Counted from the stretch's first letter, positions 9,613 through 18,468 are shown. The stretch: 64,000 nt of DNA from Croceibacterium sp. TMG7-5b_MA50 (GCF_039830145.1 NZ_CP156082.1:886001-950000); one strand, 5' to 3'. Numbers and translations are program-made. The notes: generated from the sequence alone by a model not told the origin.

Positions 9613-12579
9613 ATGGCGGTTCTGCCGGCCCGCATCGCACCACGCGTTCACGCCATCGCCGCGCATCGCGGCTTTGCCGATGCGCTGGTCGCCGGGCTGG
9701 TGCCGCGTTACGCCGATGCGGAGCTGGGGCTGGTCCGCCTCACTCTGCTGCTGCCCAGCACCCGCGCGATCCGCACGGTGACGGAGGCATTCATCCGCCA
9801 TTTCGGGGAGAGCGGCAGCGCGCGGGCAGGCCTGCTGCTGCCGCGCATGGTGGTGGTCGGCGACCTTGATCTGGACGAGGCACTGGGGCCGCTGCTCGAT
9901 CCCTTGGATGCGGGCGCAGCGATCCCGCCGGCGGTGGAGCCAACCCGGCGCTGGCTGCGGCTTGCCGAACTGATCGCGCTGGAGCGGCCGGGCCTGCCCG
10001 GTGCCGCGCGGCTGCGGCTGGCGCATGAGACCGCGCGGACGATGGACCGCCTGCTGACGGAGGAGATCGCGCCGGATGAACTGCTGGGCGACCTGGTGCT
10101 CGACACGCTGGGCGAGCTGGCCGGTCACTGGCGCGACAGCCTGGCGCTGTTCGCGCGGTTGCAGGCGCGCTGGCGGCACGAGCTGGAGGAACGGGGGGAG
10201 GTCGATGCCGCTGCCCGGCGCAATCTGCTGTTCCGTCATGCCGCGCAGGTGTGGCGCAACGATCCGCCGGCCACCCCGGTCATCGCCGCGGGCGTCACCA
10301 GCGCGGCGCCCGCGCTCGCGCGGTTGCTGCGGGTAGTCAGTGAATTGCCGCAGGGCGGCGTGGTGCTGCCCGACTTCGATCTGGCGCTGCCCACCCATGT
10401 CTGGGACGAGCTGGGCTATGCTGGTGCCCCTGACGCGGTGCCGCCGCTGGCCCGGGGTGACGCGGTGACGCATCCGCAATATCACCTGAAGTTGCTGCTG
10501 AACCGAATGGGCGTCGCGCGGGAGGAGGTGCAGCCATGGCACCGCGCTGGGCTCGGTGCCGCGCCTCCGTCACGCAGCCAGGCGCTGAGCAGCCTGTTCC
10601 TGCCGCCATCGGCCAGCCGCAGCTGGATCGACCTGCCGCCCGAAAAGCGCCGGATGGCGGGCGTGCGTCTGATGACCAGCGCCAATCCGGAGGAGGAGGC
10701 GCAGGCGATCGCGCTGCTGGTGCGGGAGGCGCTGGAGGTGCCCACCCGGCGCGTGTCGGTCGTCACGCCCGATCGCGGGCTGGCGGGCAGGGTGGCGCAT
10801 CACCTGCGCCGCTGGAGCATACAGGCGGACGATTCCGCCGGCGTCCCTCTGCCGCAGACCGCAGCAGGCCGACTGTTCCTGCTGTTGGCGGAGACAGGGG
10901 CGCAAGGCGCCGCGCCGGTGCCGCTGGTCGGCCTGTTGCAGCATCCGCTGGTGCAGGCGGGGGACCCCGCGACCCGCGCCCGCTGGCTCGAACGGGTGCG
11001 GCGGCTGGACCTGCTGCTGCGCGGGCCGCGCCGGGCGCCGGGGCTGGATGCGATCGGGGCCGTGGCCGGCGACGGGCCGCTGGGTGAATGGTGGGCGCGG
11101 ATCGTCCCGATCCTGGCGCCGCTGGTGGAGGGCGCCGGCGCACCGCTGGCCGACCTCATGGACCGGCTGGTGACCGCGGGCGAGGAACTGGCGGGGGAAG
11201 CGCTGTGGGCGCGCGAGGATGGCCGCGCACTGGCCGGTTTCGTGGAGGACCTGCGGCTCCATTCCCGTGCGGTCGGCACGATGCTCGACCCGGCGGAACT
11301 GCCGGCAGCCCTGCGCGAGGCGATGGAGCGGGTCGCGGTGCGACCCCCTTATGGCGGGCATCCGCGGGTCAGCATCTACGGGCTGCTGGAATCGCGCATG
11401 GGCCGCGCCGATCTCGTCATCTGCGGCGGGCTGAACGAAGGCGTGTGGCCGGCGACACCCGCGACCGATCCGCTGCTCGCCCCCGCCGTGCTGCGCGCGT
11501 TGGGCGTGCCGGGCGCCGATTTCCGCATCGGCCTCGCGGCGCATGACCTTGCAGGGGCGCTGGGCGCGCCGGAAGTGGTGCTGAGCCGGGCGGAGCGGGA
11601 CGTGGGTGGCCCGGCCATCGCCAGCCGGTTCTGGCTGCGGGTGCAGGCCCTGCTGGGGGAGGACCTGCTGCCGCGCCATACGGAAACGCGCATTCCGGAC
11701 CTCGCGCGCAAGCTGGACACCAGCGGCTACGACCCGGCGCATCCACGCCCCCGGCCGGTGCCGACGGCCGAACAGCGGCAGGTGCGGATCAGCGTGACAG
11801 CGCTCGATCGGCTGCGGTCCGACCCTTACCAGTTCTACGCCTCGTCCATCCTGCGGCTGAAGGAATTGCAGCCGCTGGATGCGGAACCCGACGCGGCGTG
11901 GCGGGGCACGGCGGCGCACGCCATTCTGGAGGCGTGGCATCGGTCCGGCCGGCCGTTGGCCGAGGTGGCGGAAGAGGAGCTGGCCAGGCTGGGGCAGCAC
12001 CCGCTGATGCTGGCCCTGTGGCGTCCGCGGCTGCTGCAGGGGCTGACCTGGGCGGCGGCGGAGATCGCCCGTCATCCGGAGCGGGAGCCGGCCCTGTTCG
12101 AGGAATGGGGCGAGATGGAGGTGCGCGGCGTTGCCATCTTCGGCAAGGTCGACCGGATCGACCGGCTGCCCGGCGGCGAACTCGCCGTCATCGACTACAA
12201 GACCGGCCGCACGCCGACGGGCAGGGAGGTCGAGGCCGGCTATGCCCTGCAGCTCGGCACGCTCGGCCTGATGGCGCGGGCCGGCGGCTTTCCGGAGGTC
12301 GAGGGCGAGCCGACCGCTTTCGAGTATTGGACGCTCGCCAAGTCGCGCACCAGCGAGACGGGGTTCGGCGCCGTCATCACGCCGCTGCTGGTCGGGGCCA
12401 AGCGCAGCGGCATCCCGCCTGACGACTTCCTTCCAGAAGCGGAGCGGTACCTGCACGATGCGCTCGACCGCTGGATCCTGGGTGACGAGCCGTTCACCGC
12501 CCGCCTCAACCCCGATGCGCCGGGTTACGCGACCTATGACCAGTTGATGCGATTGGACGAATGGATGGGCGAGCTGTGA
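9613..12579 (+). CDS. addB: double-strand break repair protein AddB
   Basis: The 988-aa nuclease/helicase-like partner of AddA in the AddAB complex, the alphaproteobacterial counterpart of RecBCD, which resects double-strand breaks for RecA. The C-terminal RecB-type nuclease motif is visible as GGELAVIDYKTGRTPTGREV, and mid-protein segments such as VSIYGLLESRMGRADLVICG are typical of alphaproteobacterial AddB. The ATG at 9613 lies 9 nt after the murU stop. The end overlaps addA by 4 nt. Confidence 0.94.
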   Translation: MAVLPARIAPRVHAIAAHRGFADALVAGLVPRYADAELGLVRLTLLLPSTRAIRTVTEAFIRHFGESGSARAGLLLPRMVVVGDLDLDEALGPLLDPLDAGAAIPPAVEPTRRWLRLAELIALERPGLPGAARLRLAHETARTMDRLLTEEIAPDELLGDLVLDTLGELAGHWRDSLALFARLQARWRHELEERGEVDAAARRNLLFRHAAQVWRNDPPATPVIAAGVTSAAPALARLLRVVSELPQGGVVLPDFDLALPTHVWDELGYAGAPDAVPPLARGDAVTHPQYHLKLLLNRMGVAREEVQPWHRAGLGAAPPSRSQALSSLFLPPSASRSWIDLPPEKRRMAGVRLMTSANPEEEAQAIALLVREALEVPTRRVSVVTPDRGLAGRVAHHLRRWSIQADDSAGVPLPQTAAGRLFLLLAETGAQGAAPVPLVGLLQHPLVQAGDPATRARWLERVRRLDLLLRGPRRAPGLDAIGAVAGDGPLGEWWARIVPILAPLVEGAGAPLADLMDRLVTAGEELAGEALWAREDGRALAGFVEDLRLHSRAVGTMLDPAELPAALREAMERVAVRPPYGGHPRVSIYGLLESRMGRADLVICGGLNEGVWPATPATDPLLAPAVLRALGVPGADFRIGLAAHDLAGALGAPEVVLSRAERDVGGPAIASRFWLRVQALLGEDLLPRHTETRIPDLARKLDTSGYDPAHPRPRPVPTAEQRQVRISVTALDRLRSDPYQFYASSILRLKELQPLDAEPDAAWRGTAAHAILEAWHRSGRPLAEVAEEELARLGQHPLMLALWRPRLLQGLTWAAAEIARHPEREPALFEEWGEMEVRGVAIFGKVDRIDRLPGGELAVIDYKTGRTPTGREVEAGYALQLGTLGLMARAGGFPEVEGEPTAFEYWTLAKSRTSETGFGAVITPLLVGAKRSGIPPDDFLPEAERYLHDALDRWILGDEPFTARLNPDAPGYATYDQLMRLDEWMGEL

Positions 12580-15500
12580 GCGGCCGGGTCCACCCGCTGA
12601 AGGGCGAACAGGCGCGCGCGGTCAATCCGGCGGACAGCGTCTGGCTGAGCGCCAGCGCCGGCACCGGCAAGACGCAGGTCCTGTCCGCCCGCGTGCTGCG
12701 CCTGCTGCTCCAGGGCGACGTATCGCCCGACCAGATCCTGTGCCTGACCTTCACCAAGGCGGGTGCGGCCGAGATGGCGGAGCGGGTCAATGCCGTGCTC
12801 GCCCGCTGGGTGCGCCTGGAGGAGACGCTGCTGTTCATCGATCTGGAGGCGATCGGCGCACCCACCGATCCCGCCACGCGCGAGCGCGCCCGCACGCGCT
12901 TCGCGGCGGTGCTGGACTGCCCCGGCGGCGGCCTGCGCATCGACACCATCCACGCCTTCTCCCAATGGTTGCTCGGCGCCTTCCCCGAAGAGGCGGAGAT
13001 GGCCCCCGGCACGCAGCCGATGGAGGACCGCGACCGTGACCTCTTGGGCCGGCAGGTGCTGGCGGACCTGCTGGCGGACTGGCAGGCGACGGGCGAGCGG
13101 GAGCCGATCGAGGCGTTGGAGGCGCTTTCCCTACGGCTGGGTCCGGACAAGGCGCGCGGCTGGCTGATGCGCTGCGCCGCCGCGCGTGACCTGTGGTGGG
13201 GAGCGGGCGCCTGGCAGGAGCCCTTACGCCCGCAGGTAGAGCAGGCGGTCGGCCTGCCCGCTGGCGCCGGGCCGGAAAGCCTGGTCGAACTGTGCGCCGA
13301 CGGACTGTTCGACTGCGCCGCCTTGCAACGCTGCCTTGAGGTGAACCGCAGCTGGGGCACCGCGAGCGGCCTGAAATGCGCGGAGGCGATCGTGCAATGG
13401 CAAGGCACCGCCGATGCCCTGCGGGCCGAGACGTTCGAGGCGCTGGCAGCCGCGCTGTTCACGAAAGACGGCAAGCCCCGATCGCTGAAATCGCTGGAAA
13501 AGCTGGACGGCAATTACGAGGGTATGGCCGCCCGTGTGCTGGAAAGCATCGGCCGGGTGCGCGAGCGAGCCGCGCTGCTGCAGCTCGTAGAAATGCTCAC
13601 CCCCGCCCTGTCACTGGGCCGCCGCTTCGCGCTGGCCTGGGATGCGGCCAAGGTGCGCGAGGGGCTGATCGAGTTCGACGACCTGATCCGCCGCGCCGCG
13701 CAATTGCTGACGGTGCCGGGCATGGGCGACTGGATCCGCTACAAGCTGGATCGCCGGTTCGATCACATCCTGGTGGACGAGGCGCAGGATACCAATGCCA
13801 GCCAGTGGTCGATCATCGGTGCGCTGACGGAGGATTTCTTCGCCGGCCAGGGTCAGCACGATAACAAGCTGCGCACGATCTTCGTCGTCGGCGACTACAA
13901 GCAGGCGATCTTCCGCTTCCAGGGCACCAGCCCGGAAAATTTCCGCGAGGCGAAGGGGCGCTTCGCCCAGGCGATGCTGGACCGGGTGGACAATGTCCGC
14001 CTGCTGCCGGAACGGATCGACGCACGCGAACTGGTGGAACTGGGGCTCGGCCGGTCATACCGCACGGCGCAGCCGGTGCTGGATTTCGTGGATGCCGCCA
14101 TTGGCCTGATCGGGCACGAAAGCATGGGGCTGGACCGCCCGACCACGCCGCATGTGGGGGACGAGCGGGCCGGCATGGTCACGCTGTGGCGGCCGGTCAC
14201 CGCGCAACCCGGTGAGGAGGACGAGCCGGACGAGGAAGGCGAGGGGGGCGAAGGCTGGCTGTCGGCCCCCGAACGCCGCATGGCCGACCGGATCGCCGCG
14301 CAGATCAAGGGCATGATCGGCACCTATCCGCTGGTGAAGGGCAAGCCGCGCATGGCCGATGCGGGCGACTTCATGGTGCTCGTCAGGAAGCGCCGGGAAC
14401 TTGCCGGGCTGATCGTCGCCCGCCTGCATGCGGCCGGCGTGCCGGTCGCGGGCGTGGACCGCTTGCGGCTGGGCGCGCCGCTGGCGGTGAAGGACCTGCT
14501 GGCCGCGTTGCGCTTCGCCGCGCAGCCGCTGGACGATCTCAGCCTCGCCTGCCTGCTGGTCAGCCCGCTGATCGGGTGGTCGCAGGACCAATTGCTGCAG
14601 CATGGCTGGCGCGGGGACAGCAAGGCGGCGCTGTGGGACCATCTGCGCCGGTCCGATCATCCGGACGTCCTGGCTTTGCGGGTCCAGCTGGATGCGCTGC
14701 TGGCGCGGGCCGACTTTGAACCGCCGCAGGCATTGCTGCACTGGCTGCTCGTCGGCCCCTGGCAGGGTCGCGCCCGCTTGGTGGCACGGCTGGGGCAGGA
14801 GGCGAACGATCCGATCGACGAGCTGCTGAACGCCGCCATGGCCTTCTCCGCGACGCAGGTGCCGGGGCTCACCGCCTTCCTGCGCTGGTTCGATGCGGGG
14901 GAAGGCGAACTGAAGCGGGAGCAGGCCGGGGCCGGCGGGCTGGTGCGGGTGATGACCGTCCATGGCTCCAAGGGGCTGCAGGCGCCGATCGTGATCCTGG
15001 CCGATGCCACGGGCAATCCCGATGCCAGCCCCATGCGCGACCTGATCCTGCCCGAACGGGTGCCCGGTGGCACCACACGCACGATCCCGCTGCCCGATCC
15101 ACCCAGGGAACTGAAGGTCGGCCGCATCGCCGAGGCGGAGGCAGCCGCGCGAGCCGAGGAGCGGGAGGAGCACTGGCGCCTGCTCTACGTCGCGATGACG
15201 CGGGCGGAGGAGGCTTTGTTCATCGGCGGTGCCCTAGGCAAGCGGGAGACCGAACCGGCGGAGGATAGCTGGTATGCGCGCCTGTCGCCGCTGATCTGGG
15301 GCGCGGAGATCGACGACCCGGTATGGGGCGGGCGGCGCGATTGGGGCGACCCGCCGGAGGCACCGCGCAGCCTGCTGCGCCGGCAGGCCGAACTGCCGAT
15401 CCCGTTCGTGCCCCCGCAATGGGCCGTGCGCGCGGTAGGCGAGGAACCCCGCCCGCCACGCCCGCTCGCGCCCTCCGCCGCGGGCAGCGAGGAAGGCTCC

Positions 15501-16028
15501 GACCCGCCGCTGGCGCCCGGCGCACCCAGCCTGGCCGCGCGGCGCGGCACGCTGATCCACCGCCTGCTGGAACGTCTGCCCGCCGTCGCGCCGGAACGGC
15601 GCATGGAACTGGGGGCCAACTGGCTGCTTCGCCACGCCGGCGACCTGCCGGAAGATGTCCGGGCGGAGATGCTGACGGTGACCCTCAGCGTTGTGGGCGA
15701 ACCGGCCTGGGCGGACCTGTTCGGTCCCGGCGCGCTGGCGGAGGTGCCCCTGGCGGCGACCGTCGACGGGCAGGTGATCGCCGGCACCGCGGACCGGTTG
15801 CTGGTGACGCCCGGCCGTATCCTGGTCGCCGACTTCAAGACCGCGCGCCGCCCGCCTGCCAGCGCGGAGGCGATCCCCGCCGCGACGCGGCGGCAGATGG
15901 CCGCCTATGTCGCGGCGCTGGAACGCATCTATCCCGGCCGGCAGGTGGAGGCGGCGGTGCTGTATACGCAGGTGCCGGTGCTGTACCCGCTTGGGCCATT
16001 TGCGCGGGCGAAGGAAAGCTTGCCGTAA
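12576..16028 (+). CDS. addA: double-strand break repair helicase AddA
   Basis: A UvrD/RecB-type ATP-dependent helicase with a C-terminal nuclease domain, 1150 aa. Visible motifs are Walker A SASAGTGKTQVL (motif I), CLTFTKAGAAEM (motif Ia), ILVDEAQDTNASQW (motif II), VVGDYKQAIFRFQGT (motif III), VMTVHGSKGLQAPIV (motif V), LLYVAMTRAEEALF (motif VI) and the nuclease strand ILVADFKTARRPP. The GTG at 12576 overlaps the addB stop (GTGA), matching the other junctions in this run; an ATG at 12561 would add five residues and is possible. Confidence 0.95.
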   Translation: MSGRVHPLKGEQARAVNPADSVWLSASAGTGKTQVLSARVLRLLLQGDVSPDQILCLTFTKAGAAEMAERVNAVLARWVRLEETLLFIDLEAIGAPTDPATRERARTRFAAVLDCPGGGLRIDTIHAFSQWLLGAFPEEAEMAPGTQPMEDRDRDLLGRQVLADLLADWQATGEREPIEALEALSLRLGPDKARGWLMRCAAARDLWWGAGAWQEPLRPQVEQAVGLPAGAGPESLVELCADGLFDCAALQRCLEVNRSWGTASGLKCAEAIVQWQGTADALRAETFEALAAALFTKDGKPRSLKSLEKLDGNYEGMAARVLESIGRVRERAALLQLVEMLTPALSLGRRFALAWDAAKVREGLIEFDDLIRRAAQLLTVPGMGDWIRYKLDRRFDHILVDEAQDTNASQWSIIGALTEDFFAGQGQHDNKLRTIFVVGDYKQAIFRFQGTSPENFREAKGRFAQAMLDRVDNVRLLPERIDARELVELGLGRSYRTAQPVLDFVDAAIGLIGHESMGLDRPTTPHVGDERAGMVTLWRPVTAQPGEEDEPDEEGEGGEGWLSAPERRMADRIAAQIKGMIGTYPLVKGKPRMADAGDFMVLVRKRRELAGLIVARLHAAGVPVAGVDRLRLGAPLAVKDLLAALRFAAQPLDDLSLACLLVSPLIGWSQDQLLQHGWRGDSKAALWDHLRRSDHPDVLALRVQLDALLARADFEPPQALLHWLLVGPWQGRARLVARLGQEANDPIDELLNAAMAFSATQVPGLTAFLRWFDAGEGELKREQAGAGGLVRVMTVHGSKGLQAPIVILADATGNPDASPMRDLILPERVPGGTTRTIPLPDPPRELKVGRIAEAEAAARAEEREEHWRLLYVAMTRAEEALFIGGALGKRETEPAEDSWYARLSPLIWGAEIDDPVWGGRRDWGDPPEAPRSLLRRQAELPIPFVPPQWAVRAVGEEPRPPRPLAPSAAGSEEGSDPPLAPGAPSLAARRGTLIHRLLERLPAVAPERRMELGANWLLRHAGDLPEDVRAEMLTVTLSVVGEPAWADLFGPGALAEVPLAATVDGQVIAGTADRLLVTPGRILVADFKTARRPPASAEAIPAATRRQMAAYVAALERIYPGRQVEAAVLYTQVPVLYPLGPFARAKESLP

Positions 16029-16035
16029 CATCGGC

Positions 16036-16063
16036 TTGCCCGATCCGGCAGGTAGCCTACATA
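16036..16063 (+). promoter_or_regulatory. putative sigma-70-type promoter of trxA
   Basis: TTGCCC (16036-16041) and TACATA (16058-16063) are separated by 16 nt and lie 33 nt upstream of the trxA start in the 68-bp gap after addA. This would let trxA be transcribed independently of the repair operon. Inferred by consensus only. Confidence 0.45.
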
Positions 16064-16096
16064 TCCCGCAACAATCCGTTTCAGGAGCAACTTTAC

Positions 16097-16417
16097 ATGG
16101 CCACCAAGACCGTCACCGATGCTAGTTTCCAGTCCGATGTCCTTGATGCGGACGTGCCGGTGCTGGTGGATTTCTGGGCCGACTGGTGCGGTCCGTGCAA
16201 GATGATCGCGCCCGCGCTGGAAGAGATCAGCGACGAACTGGACGGCCGCGTGACCATCGCCAAGGTCGATATCATGGCCAATCCGGAGGTCGCCGGCCGC
16301 ATGGGCGTGCAGTCGATCCCGCTGATGGTGCTGTTCAAGAACGGCGAGGCGGTGGCCCAGAAGCTGGGAGCCGCGCCCAAGAGCCAGCTGAAGGGCTGGC
16401 TCGAAAGCGAGATCTGA
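16097..16417 (+). CDS. trxA: thioredoxin
   Basis: A cytosolic 106-aa dithiol-disulfide oxidoreductase with the active site WCGPCK (C31 and C34) and the cis-proline segment VQSIPLMVLFKNG. The CAGGAG at 16081-16086 is the ribosome-binding site. Trx downstream of addA is a common alphaproteobacterial arrangement. The gene has its own candidate promoter and is followed by a clear intrinsic terminator. Confidence 0.97.
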   Translation: MATKTVTDASFQSDVLDADVPVLVDFWADWCGPCKMIAPALEEISDELDGRVTIAKVDIMANPEVAGRMGVQSIPLMVLFKNGEAVAQKLGAAPKSQLKGWLESEI

Positions 16418-16430
16418 TCGCAGACGGGAA

Positions 16431-16454
16431 GGGGAGCCAATCGGCTCCCCTTTT
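16431..16454 (+). terminator. rho-independent terminator after trxA
   Basis: A perfect 8-bp stem GGGGAGCC / GGCTCCCC with loop AATC is followed directly by TTTT. It lies 13 nt after the trxA stop and is the clearest intrinsic terminator in the window. Confidence 0.85.
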
Positions 16455-16456
16455 CA

Positions 16457-16508
16457 TATCAGCCGGCGTTGTTCAGCCGAGGCCGTTCAGCCGACGCCGT
16501 TCAGCCGA
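16457..16508. repeat. 14-bp tandem repeat over the fpr stop codon
   Basis: The 10-mer GTTCAGCCGA recurs at 16471, 16485 and 16499, an exact 14-bp period, with a degenerate copy (TATCAGCCGGCGTT) before it. On the minus strand each unit contains GGCTGA, the last codon and stop of the reductase gene, so the array looks like slippage duplications of the gene's 3' end. Coding of the reductase is unaffected because the first unit carries the functional stop. Confidence 0.8.
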
Positions 16509-17313
16509 CAAAGGCCCGCTCGATCACGTAATCGCCGGGATTGTTGTTGGCGCCTTCGACCAGGCCGAAAGTCTCCAGCTTGGCCGCGAGATCCTTGATC
16601 ATCGCCATCGACCCGCACAGCATGATGCGGTCGGTCGCGGGGTCGAAGGTCGCCTCGCCAGAGAGGCCGCGGAACAGCGTGCCGTCATCGATCAGCGCAT
16701 CGATGCGGCCGGTGGTGTGGAACTCCTCCCGCGTGACGGTGGGAACGTAGTGGAACTGGCGCGCGGCCTCTTCCTCCACCAGGGGATCGCCGGCGAGCTT
16801 GCTTTCCAGGAATTCGCGATAGGCGAGGTCGGCCACGGTGCGCACGGAGTGGACCACCACGATCTCCTCGAACATGTCGTACACGTCGGGGTCGCGGGCC
16901 AGGCTCATGAACGGGGCGAGGCCGGTGCCGGTGGACAGCATGAAGAGGCGCTTGCCCGGCTTCAGTGCGTCGGTGACGAGCGTGCCGGTCGGCTTCTTGC
17001 CGACATAGATCTGGTCGCCGGGCTGGATATGCTGCAGCCGGCTGGTCAGCGGACCGTCCTGCACGGCGATGGACAGGAACTCCAGCTCCTCGTCATAGGA
17101 GGCGCTGGCGACCGAATAGGCGCGCAGCAGCGGCTTCTTATCGGATGGCAGGCCGATCATCACGAACTCGCCGCTGCGGAAGCGGAAGCTGGCGTCGCGC
17201 GTCAGTCGGAAGCTGAACAGACCGTCGTTCCAGTGCTTGACCCAGGTCACCTCCTCCACGCTGAGCGCGGCGGTGGGCTCCAGCACGGTGCCATTGCTAA
17301 CCAGATCGTTCAT
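16501..17313 (-). CDS. fpr: ferredoxin/flavodoxin--NADP+ reductase
   Basis: A 270-aa FAD flavoprotein that moves electrons between NADPH and ferredoxin or flavodoxin. FAD binding is shown by RAYSVAS (64-70), the NADP-binding loop by MLSTGTGLAPFMSLARD (about 125-141), and the subclass I bacterial C-terminus by NNPGDYVIERAFVG. The ATG at 17313 is preceded by GGGGA and overlaps the stop of the upstream unknown gene (ATGA). It is the last gene of a four-gene coupled operon behind Fur-like sites, so iron or redox control is plausible. Confidence 0.95.
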   Translation of the reverse strand: MNDLVSNGTVLEPTAALSVEEVTWVKHWNDGLFSFRLTRDASFRFRSGEFVMIGLPSDKKPLLRAYSVASASYDEELEFLSIAVQDGPLTSRLQHIQPGDQIYVGKKPTGTLVTDALKPGKRLFMLSTGTGLAPFMSLARDPDVYDMFEEIVVVHSVRTVADLAYREFLESKLAGDPLVEEEAARQFHYVPTVTREEFHTTGRIDALIDDGTLFRGLSGEATFDPATDRIMLCGSMAMIKDLAAKLETFGLVEGANNNPGDYVIERAFVG

Positions 17314-17786
17314 GCATTCCCCGTATCGTTCGCGCCTTCGCGGCCAGGGGGCCGCGCGCTGGCGCGGCCGGCCTGGTCCGCGCACAGCAGATCACGCGCA
17401 AATAGACGCAAAGCAAGCTGGCGCAAGGCATCGGCGAGCGCAGGGGCCGCCCCGGCATGCACGATCTGCCCCGCTATGTCGCCCGCCTGCACCAGCGAAC
17501 CGCACGGCAGGGTGCGGATGAGAGCCAGCACCAGCGCCTCATGCTCCGCCACGGACTCGTCGCCCAGCAGCAGCGGTTCGCGCATGGCGGTGGTAAGCAG
17601 CGTCATCGCCAGCTGGAAATGCGGCAGTACGGAGGCGAGCCGATGGGCGTGGAAGGCAGCGGCGATCTCCCGGCAGGGATCGCCGCCATCGGCTGCATCG
17701 CGCACCCAGCGGCGCATCGCCCAGACCAGCAATTGCGGCCCGCGTTCAAGCGCGATCACCGGCCGGTCGATATAGCTGTACAGCAT
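17310..17786 (-). CDS. unknown protein, paralogue 2 of the YxDRP family
   Basis: A 158-aa protein I do not recognise. It starts MLYSYIDRPVIALERGPQLL and continues VWAMRRW, which matches its upstream neighbour (YEFVDRP...ERGIQLFVWSMRQW), so the two are tandem paralogues. It is predicted mostly helical, with no signal peptide or clear membrane span, has cysteines in PCREI and LPCGS, and an EHEALVLALI helix that aligns with EDEAILTSAL in the paralogue. The C-terminal 25 residues are basic and low-complexity. It sits 3 nt after the paralogue and overlaps fpr by 4 nt, so all are made together. Confidence 0.8.
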   Translation of the reverse strand: MLYSYIDRPVIALERGPQLLVWAMRRWVRDAADGGDPCREIAAAFHAHRLASVLPHFQLAMTLLTTAMREPLLLGDESVAEHEALVLALIRTLPCGSLVQAGDIAGQIVHAGAAPALADALRQLALRLFARDLLCADQAGRASARPPGREGANDTGNA

Positions 17787-17789
17787 GGA

Positions 17790-18218
17790 TCAGCCCTCCT
17801 GCGCGACCAGCGCCAGACGCGCATCGCCAAAAGCCTTGGCCAGCGCCTGCAGGCAGGCGGCGAGCACGGGTGCGGCTGCCTCCGTGACCAGGGCGTCGCA
17901 AGTCGACTGCACCACATGGCTGCGGCCGTCACTCGCGGCGAGCAGGGCGGAGGTCAGGATCGCCTCATCCTCCGTGATGCTGGCCCGCTGCACCGCGCCG
18001 AAGCGCATGGGCGTACGGCCATGCTGGCAGAGCACCCGCATACCGTAAAACAGGGCATCGGTCCCCGGCTGCACCTCGGCGGAGCGGAAGGCGGAGCCGA
18101 TCAGGCGGCAGACGCAGCGCCCGTCCTTGGCCGCCGCTGCCCATTGCCGCATGGACCAGACGAACAACTGGATGCCGCGCTCCTGCCGGGCGAGCGGGCG
18201 ATCGACGAATTCGTACAT
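17790..18218 (-). CDS. unknown protein, paralogue 1 of the YxDRP family
   Basis: A 142-aa helical protein without recognisable catalytic motif. The N-terminus MYEFVDRPLARQERGIQLF plus VWSMRQW is shared with the next gene. It carries several cysteines (RCVCRL near residue 34, VLCQHG, STCDAL). The ATG at 18218 lies one base after the stop of the 53-aa gene, so translation is probably coupled. The frame is open upstream, but that extension overlaps the small gene and reads low-complexity sequence, so I reject it. Function unknown; cysteine content and context suggest metal or redox work, which is inference. Confidence 0.8.
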   Translation of the reverse strand: MYEFVDRPLARQERGIQLFVWSMRQWAAAAKDGRCVCRLIGSAFRSAEVQPGTDALFYGMRVLCQHGRTPMRFGAVQRASITEDEAILTSALLAASDGRSHVVQSTCDALVTEAAAPVLAACLQALAKAFGDARLALVAQEG

Positions 18219-18219
18219 G

Positions 18220-18381
18220 TCAGCAGCGCCCGTGTGACGATGCGACGGGGTGCGCGGCATTGTCGCGCAGCGCGCGGGCCAGCACGGCGCAGGGTGGGCG
18301 AGCCTCCGCCAGCGCGCCGCCGGCTTCTTCGCGCCATTGCGAGCACCCGCCAGACAGGTGATGGCTGAACAGCAGTTCCAT
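18220..18381 (-). CDS. small His/Cys-containing peptide (53 aa), first gene of the fpr operon
   Basis: The frame starts with ATG at 18381, preceded by GGAGG within GCGGAGGCGCAGG, a strong ribosome-binding site. It ends TGA at 18220-18222, one base before the next start. The product begins MELLFSHHLSGGCSQWREEA and holds cysteines at 14, 31 and 53 and a His pair at 7-8. It is too small for standard gene-finding cut-offs. The tight spacing, strong ribosome-binding site and position directly behind the putative Fur sites support a real gene, either a leader-type regulator or a small metal-binding protein. No homologue is recognised. Confidence 0.55.
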   Translation of the reverse strand: MELLFSHHLSGGCSQWREEAGGALAEARPPCAVLARALRDNAAHPVASSHGRC

Positions 18382-18397
18382 CCTGCGCCTCCGCTAT

Positions 18398-18412
18398 TGC
18401 AACTGAATTGCA
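18398..18412 (-). promoter_or_regulatory. Fur-like 7-1-7 palindrome, box 1
   Basis: TGCAACT-G-AATTGCA is a near-perfect 7-1-7 inverted repeat (6 of 7 pairs), the geometry of the Fur site TGATAAT-N-ATTATCA. It lies 17 nt upstream of the 53-aa gene's start, overlapping where a transcription start would be. A second, similar box lies 56 bp further upstream. Assignment to Fur rather than another regulator is inference. Confidence 0.45.
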
Positions 18413-18453
18413 GACAACCTGTAACACCCTGCGGTAGGCGTCAAGCAAGTAAT

Positions 18454-18468
18454 TGCAACTTATTCGCA
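18454..18468 (-). promoter_or_regulatory. Fur-like 7-1-7 palindrome, box 2
   Basis: TGCAACT-T-ATTCGCA shares its first half-site exactly with box 1 and its second half has the TTCGCA form often seen in proteobacterial Fur boxes. Five of seven positions pair. A TTGACG -35-like element (minus strand, 18444-18439) lies between the two boxes. It is 14 nt from the nadE stop, so it most likely serves the operon downstream. Confidence 0.4.
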
